DNA of 64,000 nt from Nematostella vectensis (Eukaryota > Cnidaria > Anthozoa > Actiniaria > Edwardsiidae), in contig NC_064035.1 of assembly GCF_932526225.1 (NCBI RefSeq), forward strand, positions 7,687,501-7,751,500, in the 5' to 3' direction. A program made the position numbers and the translations under genes. Numbering within the stretch: the stretch's first letter is position 1; each line of letters starts with the position of its first letter. Under the pieces are notes generated by a model. That model was not told the DNA's origin and ran no database searches. It worked only from the letters and a program-made list of their open reading frames with translations. Below are positions 36,401 through 48,961 of the stretch, piece after piece.

Positions 36401-39400
36401 TGAAGGGAATTATATTATAACTGCCTTATAATTACTGCCTTATATTGAAACAAATCAAAGGGAATGAAAATAATCACATTACTGAGAAAGAGAATTATGA
36501 CCTTAGGGTACATGAATGTAAATTACGGAAAAGCTAACAGTTCTGATGTGAGGGTGTGTGACACTTTTTGACCCCTTTTCATATTATCATGATATTTTAC
36601 TATTGCAAAATATTTTTGTTGAAATAGGTGCAAAGATACTTTATGCAACCATATATGTTGTCTTTAGTGGAAATGATCAAATACTTACTGTAACAAAATA
36701 TGTCTTATTTCCATCAGCACATGTTTATCTTCAAAAGGGCATTTCACATACCTGTCAACTCTCCCGCATTAGGCGAGAGTCTCAAGACTTTGGCCCCCTT
36801 CTCCAAATCTCCCGCTTCTTAGCGATTTTTATCTCTTCCAAAAAAATTATTCTATAGAAAATCACCATTTTGCATATTTTCTATTAAAATATTTGAAACA
36901 ATAATTCCCTTGCATAGCGCAATTTATCAAATTAACACCCTCGTGAGACCTATAAGTGGATTTGTTTGTGAGAGCTTTCTATACGGCAAATGCCTGCAAG
37001 GTTAAACCTACCCCTCCCCCCAAAAAATGAATATACCCCACCCCTCCCCCCAAAAATTATCAAGCCTCGAGATTTTCGGAGCTTGACAGGTATGATTCCA
37101 TTTTATCTATATCTTCTTCCATTGAAAGCTATTTTGTTTGAAAGTTGCCATATACACATTTAGGCAACTTTTAGTAATTTGAAGGCAAAATAATTTGATT
37201 GGAAAACAATTCTCATAAAATGAGACCGAGCGAATTTATAGTTCTACATGTCTGCAAAATTTTAGGAAAATTGGCCAAATCCTTATGTTCAAGCATCTTT
37301 AGCAAGTTTGCCATAATTAAAGTTTCTCAGTACTGTGCCTCTAAAGTCATATGGTTCCGTGCATCAGTCAAATTCACTTTATTTGTTTTAGTATTTAGGC
37401 CACTAGTGCTTAACAATGGCCATTACCAATGACAAATGGCCAATGGGGGCCAGTGTTGGAAAGTATTGGACAGAACAGCAAATTACAGCAGTCCATTTAG
37501 CTTTTTATTGAACTTTAGTACCTACTTGTTCATATGAGACAAAGACAGCAGAATCAAAGCGCTTAGCAGCCCAACAAATTACAGCAGAAGAGCTGACAAG
37601 AGAACACTTGATCAAAAATAATACACTAAAATGAGAACAAATAATCTTGAAATAATATAAATACTCTGATGGGGTAATTTATAATGATGGTCACCATCAG
37701 TTATAAGCAATCCAAAAATTAAAGACAAAAACAGACAAAGGTGAAAATTGTACAACTATGTGTAAGTACTGTAGTTTCAAGCCTTTAATGACTCAAATGG
37801 TATTTTTGCAAAAAGAAAAAATGTAGACATGCCACAGACATGGAAGGTTCAGAAGAATCCCCCCATTCGACTTAAAGGTCTGCCCTAATGAAGGATTTAG
37901 TACAACTGCAAGCTAGGACGAGCAAGCTACGTAGGTCATGCACAGAACTTTCCACAGTTATCATATTCTCAAGGAAACCATACAGCTACATACTCCTATC
38001 AAGGATAACTTACCTGATAGGGTCCAAATAGCTCAGTACCACCTCAGACAGGAGCAGTGTTGGGCAACTCGTATCTATGCCACAACCGAGTAACTTTTGC
38101 TCTAAGCCTTGCAGGTTCTTAAGATCACAACCAAGCAGAGAGTAGTCCTCACTATGAAATCCTGATAATCCGGAGTCAAATAGAGTAGAGCAATACACCA
38201 GAGTACTGTAATTTACAATTTGTTACCGAAAGGGCCTGCATCTAAAATCTTTATTTGAATGCAAAGTGATCCATGCAATTTTTAAAAGTAGTTGATACAG
38301 TAGTGTTAAGATACAGTAATTTGGAAGTATAACCTCCAGTTTAGTGTCATTAGTTAAAAGATAGACAAACTATACTAATTGTATCTGTATTTCTTAGAAT
38401 TGATTTAATAACAAGACAAAGCGTTTTATATAAAAAAAGGGTTTGACTTTAGATCTTACCTGATGGTAATTCGTTTTCATGTGGGATGTTGAATAAGTTG
38501 TTTTGTTTGATGAATTTAATCTTGTGCTTTACAACTTCAGGAAAATCCACCTGATAAGTCAACCACAACAATTTATCATAGCTGTCAACTCACCCGCATT
38601 AGGCAGGTGTCACAAGATTTTGGACCTCATCACAAGCCTAATTTTTGTGAGAATGTTCAAACATTCTCTGTATTTATCCGCATTGGCTCAATTAGGTTTT
38701 TTAACATATTTACTGTATTTTACCTAATTTCACAAGATTTCTGTCCAAGTTGGGTTGACAGCTACATGATTTATGATTTATGCATACATAGTGTAAGCTA
38801 TCTTAAACTAAAGGCACTTCAAATAATGACTCAATAAACATATCTAATGTAACAATGGGTCATATAATATGGTTCATACCTCGAAAAATCTAGTATTTGT
38901 TAACCTCCCCTCAGATGCAAAGCGAAAAAAAGATGTATCAAAGCCTGCACCAAGTGACAAAATCTGCAAATAATGAGAGTAACACTTAAACTCACAATAC
39001 AAGCAATATCACAAATATACTCACAGCTGCAAAATAAAAAGCTATTTAAACTTTATAGCTATTTGACTTAAACATACTATCTTCTTGTGAGCCCTATACA
39101 ATGCAAATACTATATGATGACTCATACAAAAACGTACCTTAAAGTTTTTATTTATTGGTCAAAATCACACTGATATTTTACAGAATGCACATGTCTCAGC
39201 CATGGAAAACTTACATCGATTTCATGGAAAATTAATTCCAAAATTCTTGTGCCAGGAAAAAAAAGCAACCTGGCACCCGTTTCACAGAGAACTCATATGG
39301 TTATCTAAGGGAATGGAAAGGCTCAAAGGTAGTTTTCGTGTTTAAGTATCCACAAATGATGAATATATGATAAATTTCGTATCTTCATAATCTAAATGCA

Positions 39401-39886
39401 TTTGCACTGAATAAAGCTCTGGAGATGTTTGACTTGAGCCAAAGCCATTTTTTTACATCTGACAATACTGGGGATTTCCAGCTCAGTTAAATACCTGCTT
39501 CTTGCCCACTGAAGACTCCAAAAATAAACTAAGAACTTGACTGACGGCCTTGATACGAATATAGTAACCCCTAAAATTTAAATTGGATTTATTAATTAAA
39601 TTATAATTGCTTCTGATGATCCTTTTCACTTCACATCTTGGCATTATCTCATTACCTGTTTATCAACGGTGATCTTTTAGCATCTTTGGTGACGAAAAAT
39701 TTGAGGAACTCATCTTTGAAGTAGCCAGCTCTGACCATGGAGAACTTACTAAGAATGGAGCTGTCATTGGTGCTTTGAACCTAGCATAATAAAGAAAGTC
39801 ATATCAAATGATATCTGAGGTAATTTTCTACAGTATTTTCCTTTCTTGGTACAACATGCGCTTACCCTTTGATGAGATCCATGCAT
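30447..39886 (-). CDS. TYW4: tRNA wybutosine-synthesising protein 4 (leucine carboxyl methyltransferase 2), methyltransferase plus Kelch
   Basis: SAM-dependent enzyme acting late in wybutosine synthesis at position 37 of tRNA-Phe. Exons, in - order: 39886-39866, 39780-39656, 39570-39495, 38963-38880, 38550-38460, 38161-38014, 37592-37526, 36371-36340, 36097-36007, 35554-35450, 35377-35281, 34603-34485, 34144-34097, 33809-33435, 32957-32860, 32361-32224, 31493-31447, 31112-30980, 30641-30447. Methyltransferase part: VQSTNDSSILSK, GYFKDEFLKFFVTKDAKRSP, SAM loop ILSLGAGFDTSFFRF, PTLLLSEVVLSYLDP, FVSYEQ. Kelch part: LVVVTGGFGLQNN, TILVYGGRTSP, VLVIGGKTLQ, GILLFGGLGTSG, YSHTAHLRSESLILIGGVS, and the typical end MVLGGGGNCFSFGTHLN. 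All phases agree except between 35281 and 34603, where one base or a small exon is unaccounted for. About 700 residues, as in the family. Confidence 0.93.
31504..31693. repeat. 62-63-bp tandem repeat, 3 copies, in a TYW4 intron
   Basis: Unit starts agtaactagacctgtcagta, with starts at 31504, 31567 and 31629. The array begins 11 bases from the acceptor boundary of exon 31493-31447. Confidence 0.9.
31928..32087. repeat. Small inverted-end element in a TYW4 intron
   Basis: Left end agaggcggatacaggg and right end cctggatccgtccctg are imperfect inverted copies about 130 bp apart, typical of a short non-autonomous DNA element. Confidence 0.45.
32422..32530. repeat. Long perfect hairpin in a TYW4 intron
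   Basis: 26-bp arms 32422-32447 (starting ggtccgtatcgtgaaatacc) and 32505-32530 are exact reverse complements around a 57-base loop. The loop contains a further copy of accgaggtc. This looks like a foldback MITE. Confidence 0.8.
36747..37094. mobile_element. MITE, 348 bp, in a TYW4 intron
   Basis: Perfect 12-bp inverted ends catacctgtcaa and ttgacaggtatg. The interior has a tctcccgc-rich left part and two cccctcccccc stretches. A related element is at 38579-38764. Confidence 0.65.
38579..38764. mobile_element. MITE, 186 bp, in a TYW4 intron
   Basis: 11-bp inverted ends tagctgtcaac and gttgacagcta. The left 60 bp (cccgcattaggcaggtgtc) resemble the element at 36747-37094, so this is probably a diverged, internally shortened relative. 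Confidence 0.6.
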
Positions 39887-40338
39887 CCTGAGAATTCTCG
39901 CCCAACCCGCGCTCCGTCTCAAAAATACAACCTTCTGTCTCTTAATAAATATGTGCGCCACATTTATATAATTTTACTGCCAAAAAGATGACTGCATGTA
40001 GCAGTAAATGTATTTTTCGGCGGTAGCTACATATACAACAGTCAAACGTGTTTGTCGTCCGCCATATTGGACGTGGGGAATAGGAACTAAATCCTACAGG
40101 GAGACCGAGCTAAAATTTTGCCATTCGCAATTCTTATAGTTATTATTTTTAAGAACAAAAGAGAACATAAACAAAATTATAAGTTTAATGTTAATGGTCC
40201 CCCTAGTCGATTAGAGTAGTCTAAAAACAGACGTTTTTATCTTTATCTGTTGTAGAGTATGTATCCGCTAAGCAATCGCGGGCTCATGAATGACAAGAGC
40301 AGGTTGTTTTGTTTTGCTTTTTTGTAAATTGTCTGATT
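39887..40338. promoter_or_regulatory. Shared upstream region of TYW4 (-) and the TM-protein gene (+)
   Basis: The two start codons face away from each other across 452 bp. The region holds ccgccatattggac at 40059-40072, a YY1-like core, and no clear TATA box near either start. A bidirectional promoter is inferred from the spacing. Confidence 0.5.
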
Positions 40339-43272
40339 ATGTCTGCTCTCCGATCATTTGTTCTTATTTCAATTGTTCTTCTATGTAACAAGACTTCTTT
40401 CTCTTTAGGACTTCTCAGAGACAAAGAGTTTCGTAATTTCCAAGTGTTACTTTTACCATTTGGAGTCAATTTAACGTCGCCCTCAGAACGGTTATCAATT
40501 CCAACCAATGAATGGCAGACAGAACAAAATACTACTGAAAGTTGTGGCGAACATTTCAAAGAACTTGAAGCTTGTAATGCGACTTCATGGTATCTTATTG
40601 GAAACACTACGTCCTCGGAACATGATTCACTGAATAAACTGTTCATTGAATGCCAGCAAGGAAGGTTTACATGTATTCAAATGGTAGTGGCTAAGAGTTT
40701 AGCTTTACAAACATGGATTGGAAAACTAAAAAACACTTTACACTCACTGTGCTGGGACCAGTGCTGGAATGTGCTACTACATGTACAGCAGAACTGTTAT
40801 CCCAATGAGAAGGTAATACACTAGCCAGTTTTGAAACTGCACAGAAACGCTGTGCCGTCGATTCATGGCCAAAGCAAGATGCACTGAGCCTATAAAATAT
40901 ATAATACAATCTGGGACTGAGGTCGCCCATGGTTATTCGCTAAGGGGGGGTTGCAGCCGTTTGGATAAATCAGTTGGTGTAACTGAAAGGTATAATAACT
41001 TTATCACAATTCGTTTCCAGTAGTTATGCCAGTATTTATTTATATATTGTTAAGTGTAGTGTGCATCGGCCGACATACTGTAATTTAGCTTATGCTACAA
41101 AAGTATGAATAAACGATTATTATTATTATTATTATACTCAAACTAGTAATACACTAGCAGTACTCTTCTGTTACAGCCAAAAATAGGGTACAAACATAAT
41201 GTATTTATGTGATTCTTTGTTACCGTATATCGATTATAAGAAGAAAAGGTGTGTTTAAAGGGAAGGCACATACCCCCGAGCTATATGTTTTTTTGGATGG
41301 GGGATGTTCAAGGATGTTTCTAAAATATTTGATTGGCACAACAGTTTTTTTGTGTGGTTGCTACACCACTTTTACTAATTATCACTAATTTCTATCCTGT
41401 ATACTGTATATGTAATCTATGTCTCTCTTATATGTGTGTGTATATTTACATAGTGGTTAATTTTTTTTATAAAGCTCAAACACATTTTATTGCATGCTCT
41501 GGTATTATTTTTCAGCTTTCGGAACAGCCTAGTTTGCTATTTGCACTCCAAGCCCTTAATGCGTATTGCTCAGAGCCAGGTGAACCAGTAGGTGATGAAG
41601 TAACATACTGCACTGACCTCTTCACCCAAGCTGCCCTTTCTCCACCATCACACCCTGATGAGGTTAGCATGCTTCATTTGTCCTGAAGGGAGGGACTCTA
41701 TAAATCTATTTATCTTTGAGCACCCCCTAAGGTATAAGAGCTAAATTTGTCCTGTGGATGGCAATGATCTCTTATCTTCTGGGTATAGAATTCTACCAGC
41801 TGCCATCCCTTTTAGGGCTTGCTCAAAGATATATATTGGGCACCAATGGATTATCCTATCCAATAATAACAGGACTTGAAGACTAGATGACGGCTCTCAT
41901 AAAAGTCATCAGAAAAGAGACATGCTCAATAACTGTTACTGCAATAAGATTATGTAGGTTTAGAAATTAGCTTCTGCCATATACCTTATGTACTATCTCT
42001 TAGCCCCCCTCCTCAGTGTTCATTTGTACAGTATGGTAAAATTATTTGAGCAACATAGTATCAGTACTATACTTGATGTGAGGTGTGCTTCTTTATCAGG
42101 TTTCAGACTTAAAGTCTGTGTAAATTTTTGCTCTTAAAAGGGTACTATCTGTGAACATAGCTGAAAATGTGGCATCCATGGATAAAATAGAATGCCGACA
42201 TTACATCAGTGGTGTCATTTGTTATTAATTTATTGTGTTGGTGTTAAGAATTTATTCTACTGTAGGTGTATAGTTGGTAACTGCTTTTTTATGTAGCCAT
42301 GTGATTCTAAAATGAGCACAAAAAGACGAAGCTGCAGCGCTGATTGCCATAGGGTAAGAGTCTGAAATTGGTCATCACAATTTATTTCAGCATACTCAGG
42401 GCTTTCATCAACTTTCAGAGTAGGCAGTGGAGATTGATAAGTAGGGGATGGTAGTTTTTTTTATCCTTTTAGTTCAAGACTAAAAAAAATGTAGCCGGCC
42501 CTTCCCCGGTGCTTCCGCCGGGGCCTATGAAACCCCTGATACTGTATGTACCTTATACTCAATATACTTGCTTCTCTCTGCTCAAAATTCAGAGCTCTAC
42601 TTACTTTAATTTTTTATAGGAAATATCAAGCTTTTATGGCTCAATGGGCACATGTGTAGGGTCTGTTTCATCTGTTATGGACCAAAGCAGGTAAAAGAAT
42701 CTGACAAAGTTGTGCAAGGAAAAAAATAGAAGTGCACTGAACTCTTATAAACTCTTCAGGGTACATCCATCTAAAGGTTCATTTGGACAGCTTGTTCACA
42801 ACAGCTACAAGTGGTGTGGAAAAACACAACCAAAAGATGTAAGTATGTCATCCAGACCTCAGTTGTAATGGATTTGCTTTAGATACAATGGTATTGACAC
42901 TATTTTACAGCCAAAGAAAGACATAAATCCTGCAAGTAAAGTGACCACCAAACCACAAGTCATGGTAACTAATGATCTACTTTATAATAAGTATTTATCT
43001 TTTGCTAAACTAACAATGTTTTGGTTATCCAGTTTATCCCTTCCAACAAAGGTTCATCATCCCTAGGAGACAAGGTCATTGCAGCGATAGTTGTTGGAAC
43101 TATTGTTGCATGCATTGCTGTGGCTATCATGGCAAGATGTGCACACAAGAGACTGGCGTCTCCTAAACTGACCCTAGAGGATTATGGGTATTCTAGACTC
43201 CAGATCAATGAAGATCTTCATGGTTATTATTACAATGTTGAGGATGATGATGAAAGACTTTTGGCCTTTTAG
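40339..43272 (+). CDS. Unrecognised single-pass type I membrane protein with a Cys-rich ectodomain
   Basis: Seven exons: 40339-40812, 41516-41662, 42297-42353, 42620-42690, 42760-42838, 42911-42964, 43033-43272. The phases add up to 373 residues. The start is ATG 40339; it gives a clean signal peptide (MSALRSFVLISIVLLC). The ectodomain of about 290 residues has some 20 cysteines in scattered pairs (LCWDQCWNVL; RRSCSADCHR) and several N-glycosylation sequons in the first exon. It ends in a Lys/Thr-rich linker. One membrane helix follows (VIAAIVVGTIVACIAVAIMA), then a short acidic Tyr-rich tail (EDLHGYYYNVEDDDERLLAF) that could carry sorting or phosphorylation signals. I do not recognise the family; receptor or adhesion roles are only possibilities. 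Confidence 0.82.
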
Positions 43273-44362
43273 ACAAATTATTGTGTCTGACCTAGGACGA
43301 ATTCAGTTCTTTTTATGCAATGTTTTTTATGTGCTGTTCGACATGACAGAAAAACCCGCAATTCCAGATATAGAGAGAAGACACAATTTCTTCAGTGGCT
43401 ATAGGTTCCTTGTATTACGGACTGATTTTTAAAACATGTGCCGAAGTGCACTTAACCATATTTTGGCTTTTTAAGATAATTTTTCCTTGATCATCATTGC
43501 CCTGTGTATCAGCTCAGGGGCGAAAAGCTCAAATTTTAATGACACTTTACAAAAAGTCGCACCGATTAAAAAAAAGTTGCACTTGATATTTTGTTTGCTA
43601 TAAGTTACTAAGTACTCAGAAAAATTCTCCGCCTTATTCGATGTGAAATGGACTTATTTGAAGCGTCACGTCATGTTTTTCCGTCATGTCGTGCTGTTCC
43701 AAATGCAAATACATGCAGATAAAGATTGAATAATCTATGAAAAGAACTATTTGTTCTATGCCTGTTTTATTTGAACCAAGGTGAACTTTCATTTCTGGGA
43801 CTGATATCATTCCAAATCAGAACCTATGATAGTTATTATTTATGAACATTTACAATTGGGTATACAGTATACATTCCAAGTGCAACCAGACCTGGCTTGA
43901 GAGAGCAAAGACATTCTGGGTCTGGACTAATACATAAAGCAAAAAATAACTGTATTTAAATGTATTATGTTAACCAGACTTTTTATGTGGTATCCATCCC
44001 ATATGGTTTCTCCAGAATTCGTGATTATTACTCAGCCATAAAAAATAGGTATTGAACCATGTAACTGTCATTCTTTGGAAACTCTGTGTATGATTTTATT
44101 AAAGGTTATTGTTCGGATTGTGACATAGGATTTGTTGATTTGTTATAAGTTTTGACGATTGTTCAAAGCACATCTTATGGGTGATGATGTATGATTGTAC
44201 AAGTAGTTGCTAATCAGTCAACCTAATGGTAAGATAATAATGTTTCCATGGAAAACTCATCAAAACAAGACAAAACAATAACTTGTATTTGTATTTTCAC
44301 AATTTCACAGCACCTTTGTACATTTGACATATTGAAACAATCGGTTGAAAACAAATTGTTCT
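43273..44362. other. 3' flank between the TM-protein gene and COX7A
   Basis: Probably the 3' UTR of the + strand gene followed by a short gap; ATTAAA occurs near 44098. Nothing else was recognised. Confidence 0.4.
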
Positions 44363-45638
44363 TTATCTTGACGGCTTCTTCATCTGGTTTGTTGCCATCA
44401 TGTATATGGTGTAGAATGTGAAACCAAGGCCAACCACGGACAGCCCCATGGAACCCCTGTAGATCATTCTGTCAGTCGCATTCCTCATATGAATAAAGAC
44501 ACTACGCTCCTGAAACCAAGAGCAAATAAAGAGATCACAATCTACAGCAGAACATAGCTGAAGTGATAGGTGACAGGTACAAGGGAACCATCTGGACCCT
44601 CCCCCTTTCCCTACAGCACAGGTAGTGTAGTAGAGCAATTCTTTCACACCTCAATCTCTAGAGGGAATGGCAGTAGATACAAGGAATATGCAAATAAAGA
44701 TGTAGATAGGTCTTTTAAAGTTTAGCAGTGTTTCGATGGTGTGTGGTTCCCATAGGTACTTGATTGCAGAATACCACAGGTTGTTCTAGTGTATTAGTAT
44801 GCTATTTAAATGTGAGAGCTGGTAATTGCTCCTAAGTAGATTTTAAGGTATTTCTACACAATCTATTTTCAGTTCTCAAGTCTCTAGAATCCACTTCAAC
44901 TAATTTATTAAGAAATGACTGAGCTCCAAACAAGTTTAATTTATTTTTTTTATTCTTTACTATATTTATTTCATTCTATAATTTCCCCCCAAATATCTTG
45001 CCTGATGGGTAACCCCCTTTGAAAGGCCCCCCATATGTAGAAGCAAAGTACCATCATGCAGCGCGTGCTTCGTTTGGTGCAAGCTTAAAAAGTTGCATGC
45101 TGAATGATGGTAGTTGAGGTGGTTTCTTTGGTAATGCGTGCAAACTTACATAGATGGAATTGCCTATTCATTTCAAACAAGGTTCAATTCAGAATATATT
45201 GTTAACCTGCAGTGGTTATGGGTAACATAGTTATGGCTGAGTCCCATGTTAATATTTAAAAGCAAAAAAAAAGCTGTAGTTTTGCAAACTTGGGTTTTTT
45301 ATTATTTGCTTATCTATTTGATACCCATGAAGCACTGCAGGTTATGACACTACGGATTATCTGTCGAGTGCAACATTTGAAATAGGCGTAATAACTATTC
45401 GACATAAAGCCTAAAATACACTATCTTCTCCCCATACGATAAAAAAGATAAGGTTTCGAACAAATCTCTAATCATTATAGCGCCCTCAACAACAAAGACA
45501 GGAATACCGTTTAAATACCGGTTTTTATATTTTTCACACAAGTTAACATAAGCTTACCCCAAATATTTTCTGATTCTCGGCAACCTTGCTTGGCCGATTG
45601 TAATACTGCTTAAGAAAGTGTTCTTCCAGTAATCCCAT
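44363..45638 (-). CDS. COX7A: Cytochrome c oxidase subunit 7A
   Basis: Small single-helix subunit of respiratory complex IV in the inner mitochondrial membrane. Two exons: 45638-45558 (27 codons, starting MGLLEEHFLKQYYNRPSK) and 44509-44363 (48 residues plus stop). They join in phase 0 across an intron of about 1 kb with GTAAGC donor and TTTCAG acceptor. The family signature is VAENQKIF before the junction and MRNATDRMIYRGSMGLSVVG after it, followed by the membrane helix (VGLGFTFYTIYMMA) and a basic C-terminus. The 75 residues match the usual size, although the N-terminus lacks an obvious cleavable presequence. It is divergent from the Ig-like gene at 46324. Confidence 0.85.
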
Positions 45639-46323
45639 GTTGTCCACGTAGATAACGATTAGCACAATTTGTGGGAGGCGATACAACTGAGACTGAGACC
45701 TAGAAGGTTGAAAATTCCGAACAACCGTTGAACGCTTAGCTTTCCAAATTCCAAGATGGCGGACGGCTGCTTAGTGACCAGGCACTTCGGCACAGGTGGC
45801 CCAAATAGCAATAGCCCAAAACTGAGCCAGTGACTGGAATACCTGAGGGATTTTGCATTTGAGCCCCTGTGTTGTGACATGCGTGAGAAAAACAACATAA
45901 AAAACACGGTATACTTAGGTCATCAAGGGTTATCCCTGGTAAAAAAAAAATGACTTTTTTTATTCTGAACCAAGTTTCTCTTTCTATGAGAGGTCCCTCT
46001 TATCATACGCGCGCTGCTGGAATAAAAGTGAACGGTGTGGTGTAAGCGAATCTGAACTGGAACAAACACATGCTCTCTTATAATAACACTTAACAGAAGC
46101 TGCGAACTATGGGGTTTTATTACACGAAGAGTTCCCTTTAAAAAAAACATCGCGCGCGCTATCGGCACGCGCTTAAAATTGCGTCACAAAGAAACCTTTG
46201 GCTTCACAAAGCGTTACCGATAGCAACGGAATCTTGTATTCCATAGCCGTCGTACAGCTCGGAGCTTGCTCTGAGTTATCTTAAAAAGAAATTCAAAAAC
46301 GTCGTAAAAACAAAATTTTGACT
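45639..46323. promoter_or_regulatory. Shared upstream region of COX7A (-) and the Ig-like gene (+)
   Basis: 685 bp between divergent start codons. A strong YY1-type site, aagatggcgg, lies at 45753-45762, about 115 bp upstream of the COX7A start. Such sites are typical of TATA-less respiratory-gene promoters. The promoter role is inferred. Confidence 0.5.
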
Positions 46324-48961
46324 ATGGGAACTCCCGAGATAGCTTTCATAGTATTGATTGCCGTGTTTTCGGCTCTACCTGCTGTTGGAAACAGCGAAAA
46401 CTCGTCCGATTCATTTTCGCCGCAGAAGCAGCTTCCGGACGCTGACACTGTGTATTTGGTGACACCTGGAACTAAACTTATAGTAACTTGTACCGCGACT
46501 GGAGCTAGCAATGTGAGCCTGCTATTTGCCGCCCATGGACAGGTTCAGTTCACGGAGCTCAGCGGCGATGCCAAAGTCGCTCGCTTTGGTAGGGTGTTTG
46601 TGGTGAATGCGGACAGGGGTGGTATTTACGGGTGCTTGTATCACTTTAGCAAGACTGGCAAGGAGATGATGACCGTAGAGATGGAAGTGTATATCGACAC
46701 AGGTGGGTGGATTTCACAGGGCGACGCCCTACATTTTAAGGTATCGCCTGATTTTAAGGTATCAGGCGATTTCGGAGTCTCGTCCTGATTAAAATAAGAT
46801 GGATGGAATTCGAGTAATACGTGTAGCAGGCGACGTGTGGCCAGCCACAGAGGTATAGAGTCACACACAGGAATAGAAAAAATATGAAAAGTATGTCTAA
46901 GGTTCGCGACCGCTTTTGACGCCAACCTATAGCCACGCGTTTAGAAAGAAACCTAAAAGTGAACGAACAGATCCACAGGATTAGAAACATATGCGTAACC
47001 ACCAACCGAGTAACTTTGCCTCATGGATCTAAAAAACTACAATTGTCGGAATCCGTGTTTTCATAAGATATTATTGCTCATTTCAAAGTTTATTTTTAGC
47101 TACAGCCCTTGGCCAGACAATATGATTACATATACGATTACATGACTTATTGCTCTCTTTAATTTCAGCGTCAAACATAAAGAGGTCATATGACCTTCAT
47201 CTTGACACAGAAGACTTGGCGGATAGCTTCGTGACGACTGATAACCGTACTGACATTTGGTCGCTATGGGAACGAGCCAAGGTGTGCTGCAACCAATGTT
47301 TTCTTTCAGTGTGTGACTTGTGCTGTAGCTTGATGACTCAGATACCGCGCATGCGCCACACGTGGGATTTCCTGGAGCACGCTCCCACATGGATCAGCAG
47401 TCAGACTTCAATGAGCTTCTCGGCAATCACAGATGCAACAATACGCTACTACATCACCGGCGAGACGTGGTACGAGGGGCTTACAGACTGGACTGTAGAG
47501 ATCTTAAAAGGAGCATGCGCCATTGTCGAGGGGCTCCCAAATTGGTTAAATGATCTCTACAATGGCTTCGCTGATTGGTTCAATAGTGATGATGCATCCT
47601 GGGAAGACGTCGTTTACAGTGTCACGGCATTTGCGTTTGGAACTGTGTTGCTATTGGCGCAAGTATTGGTGGTAGTCTCAGTCAGTGTAGGGGAACTGAT
47701 AGCTAGCCACCTCTTCCTGGTTCTCGGTGTATTGTCTGCTGGTTTGCTTGCACGGCTTGCCATTCAAATGATCCATCTGAAGCTCTCACGTTGGTAAGTG
47801 ACGCCCATAGTTTTGTCTAGGGCTAACAAGGGATTAGCCAGGGCGGCTAATTCAATAAACTTTATTAACGAGGGCGTTACCTGGGTACCCAAGGGCTAGA
47901 AGTGCGGTTCAGAGGGTTCGGTGTGTGGCCCACGAGGGTGTACCAATAGGGTTAGGGGTGTGGCCCACGATGGTGTACCAATAGGGTTAGGGTTGTGGCC
48001 CACGAGGGTGTACCAAAAGGGTTAGGGGTGTGGCCCACGGGGGTGCACCAATAGGGTTAGGTGTGTGTCTGACGAGGTGGTTAGGAGTGTAGATCAGGGA
48101 GTGTGCCAGTCCCTTCCTCTATTACCACTACCCAGCAGCATACACACGCACTGTTTTCGAATGCTTTTTCATGACCTTTTAGAAACAACCGGCTTGTATA
48201 ACGAGTTTATACTTTATAGGCTGACTGAAGTCACGGAGTTTGACTTGATTGCGTGTGGTCCTGTAATGGCGGATGACATCGCAAAGAAGACACCTACACC
48301 TAAAAAGCCAAGGTAAAAAAATAACTCTGTAAATGACCAGGATTTTGAAATTGAATAAATTAAGTCTGGAAAGTTTTATTACGATGTTCCTTTGCTTGGC
48401 CTAATTAATACAACGTTTGGTAATCGAACTCAATTTTTTCTATAATAATTCGATTGATGCACGATTTGTTCTGCATAAACCCCATCGAACTCACATTTTT
48501 TTTTCAAATCGGGCGTTCTAGCAAGACCAAAACTTAAATCAATAGGAGGTTCCGATCCCGGTTGAGATTGTTGCTGCTTGTATTATAAACGCCGTGTTAC
48601 TGCATGAGAATTGAAGTTACGAATCCAAATGATAGGTCTACTAATGTTTTCCGATTGGAATAAAAATATTAAATGGTCGGTTCATTAGCTGTATAATACA
48701 AATGGATAAAATGAATTTGGCATGATAAGAATGGAACCGACACGTTTTTTCTTCTTCTAAAAATGGGTATATATTTTTTGTTTCAGACAGCCAAAGCGCA
48801 AGCGTTATTACAGGAGAACACGTCATGTTAACCGACCTCGGGGTAAACCTAGCAATAACCAAGCACACGTGACTATTCCCATAATCAAGGAGCCAATAGA
48901 ACCTGTCCGTTATATTGACATCTGTGATTGTCAGCACTGCCACGACAATGGCTTCTTCTAA
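46324..48961 (+). CDS. Unrecognised membrane protein with signal peptide, Ig-like domain and hydrophobic helices
   Basis: Four exons, 46324-46702, 47169-47793, 48220-48312 and 48787-48961, join in consistent phase to 423 residues. Start ATG 46324 gives the signal peptide MGTPEIAFIVLIAVFSALPA. Residues about 40-125 look like one Ig-like domain with a Cys pair (LIVTCTATG and GGIYGCLYHF). A Cys-rich segment follows (VCCNQCFLSVCDLCC), then a Trp-rich helical stretch, then two adjacent hydrophobic segments (about residues 275-330). The C-terminal tail is very basic (QPKRKRYYRRTRHVNRPRGK) and ends with a Cys/His cluster (CDCQHCHDNGFF) that could bind metal. No family was recognised. The combination of ectodomain and basic tail suggests a surface or endosomal membrane protein, but that is inference. 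Confidence 0.78.
47921..48060. repeat. 35-bp minisatellite, 4 copies, in an intron of the Ig-like gene
   Basis: Unit gtgtggcccacgagggtgta then ccaatagggttaggg; successive tggccc starts at 47926, 47961 and 47996. Confidence 0.88.
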
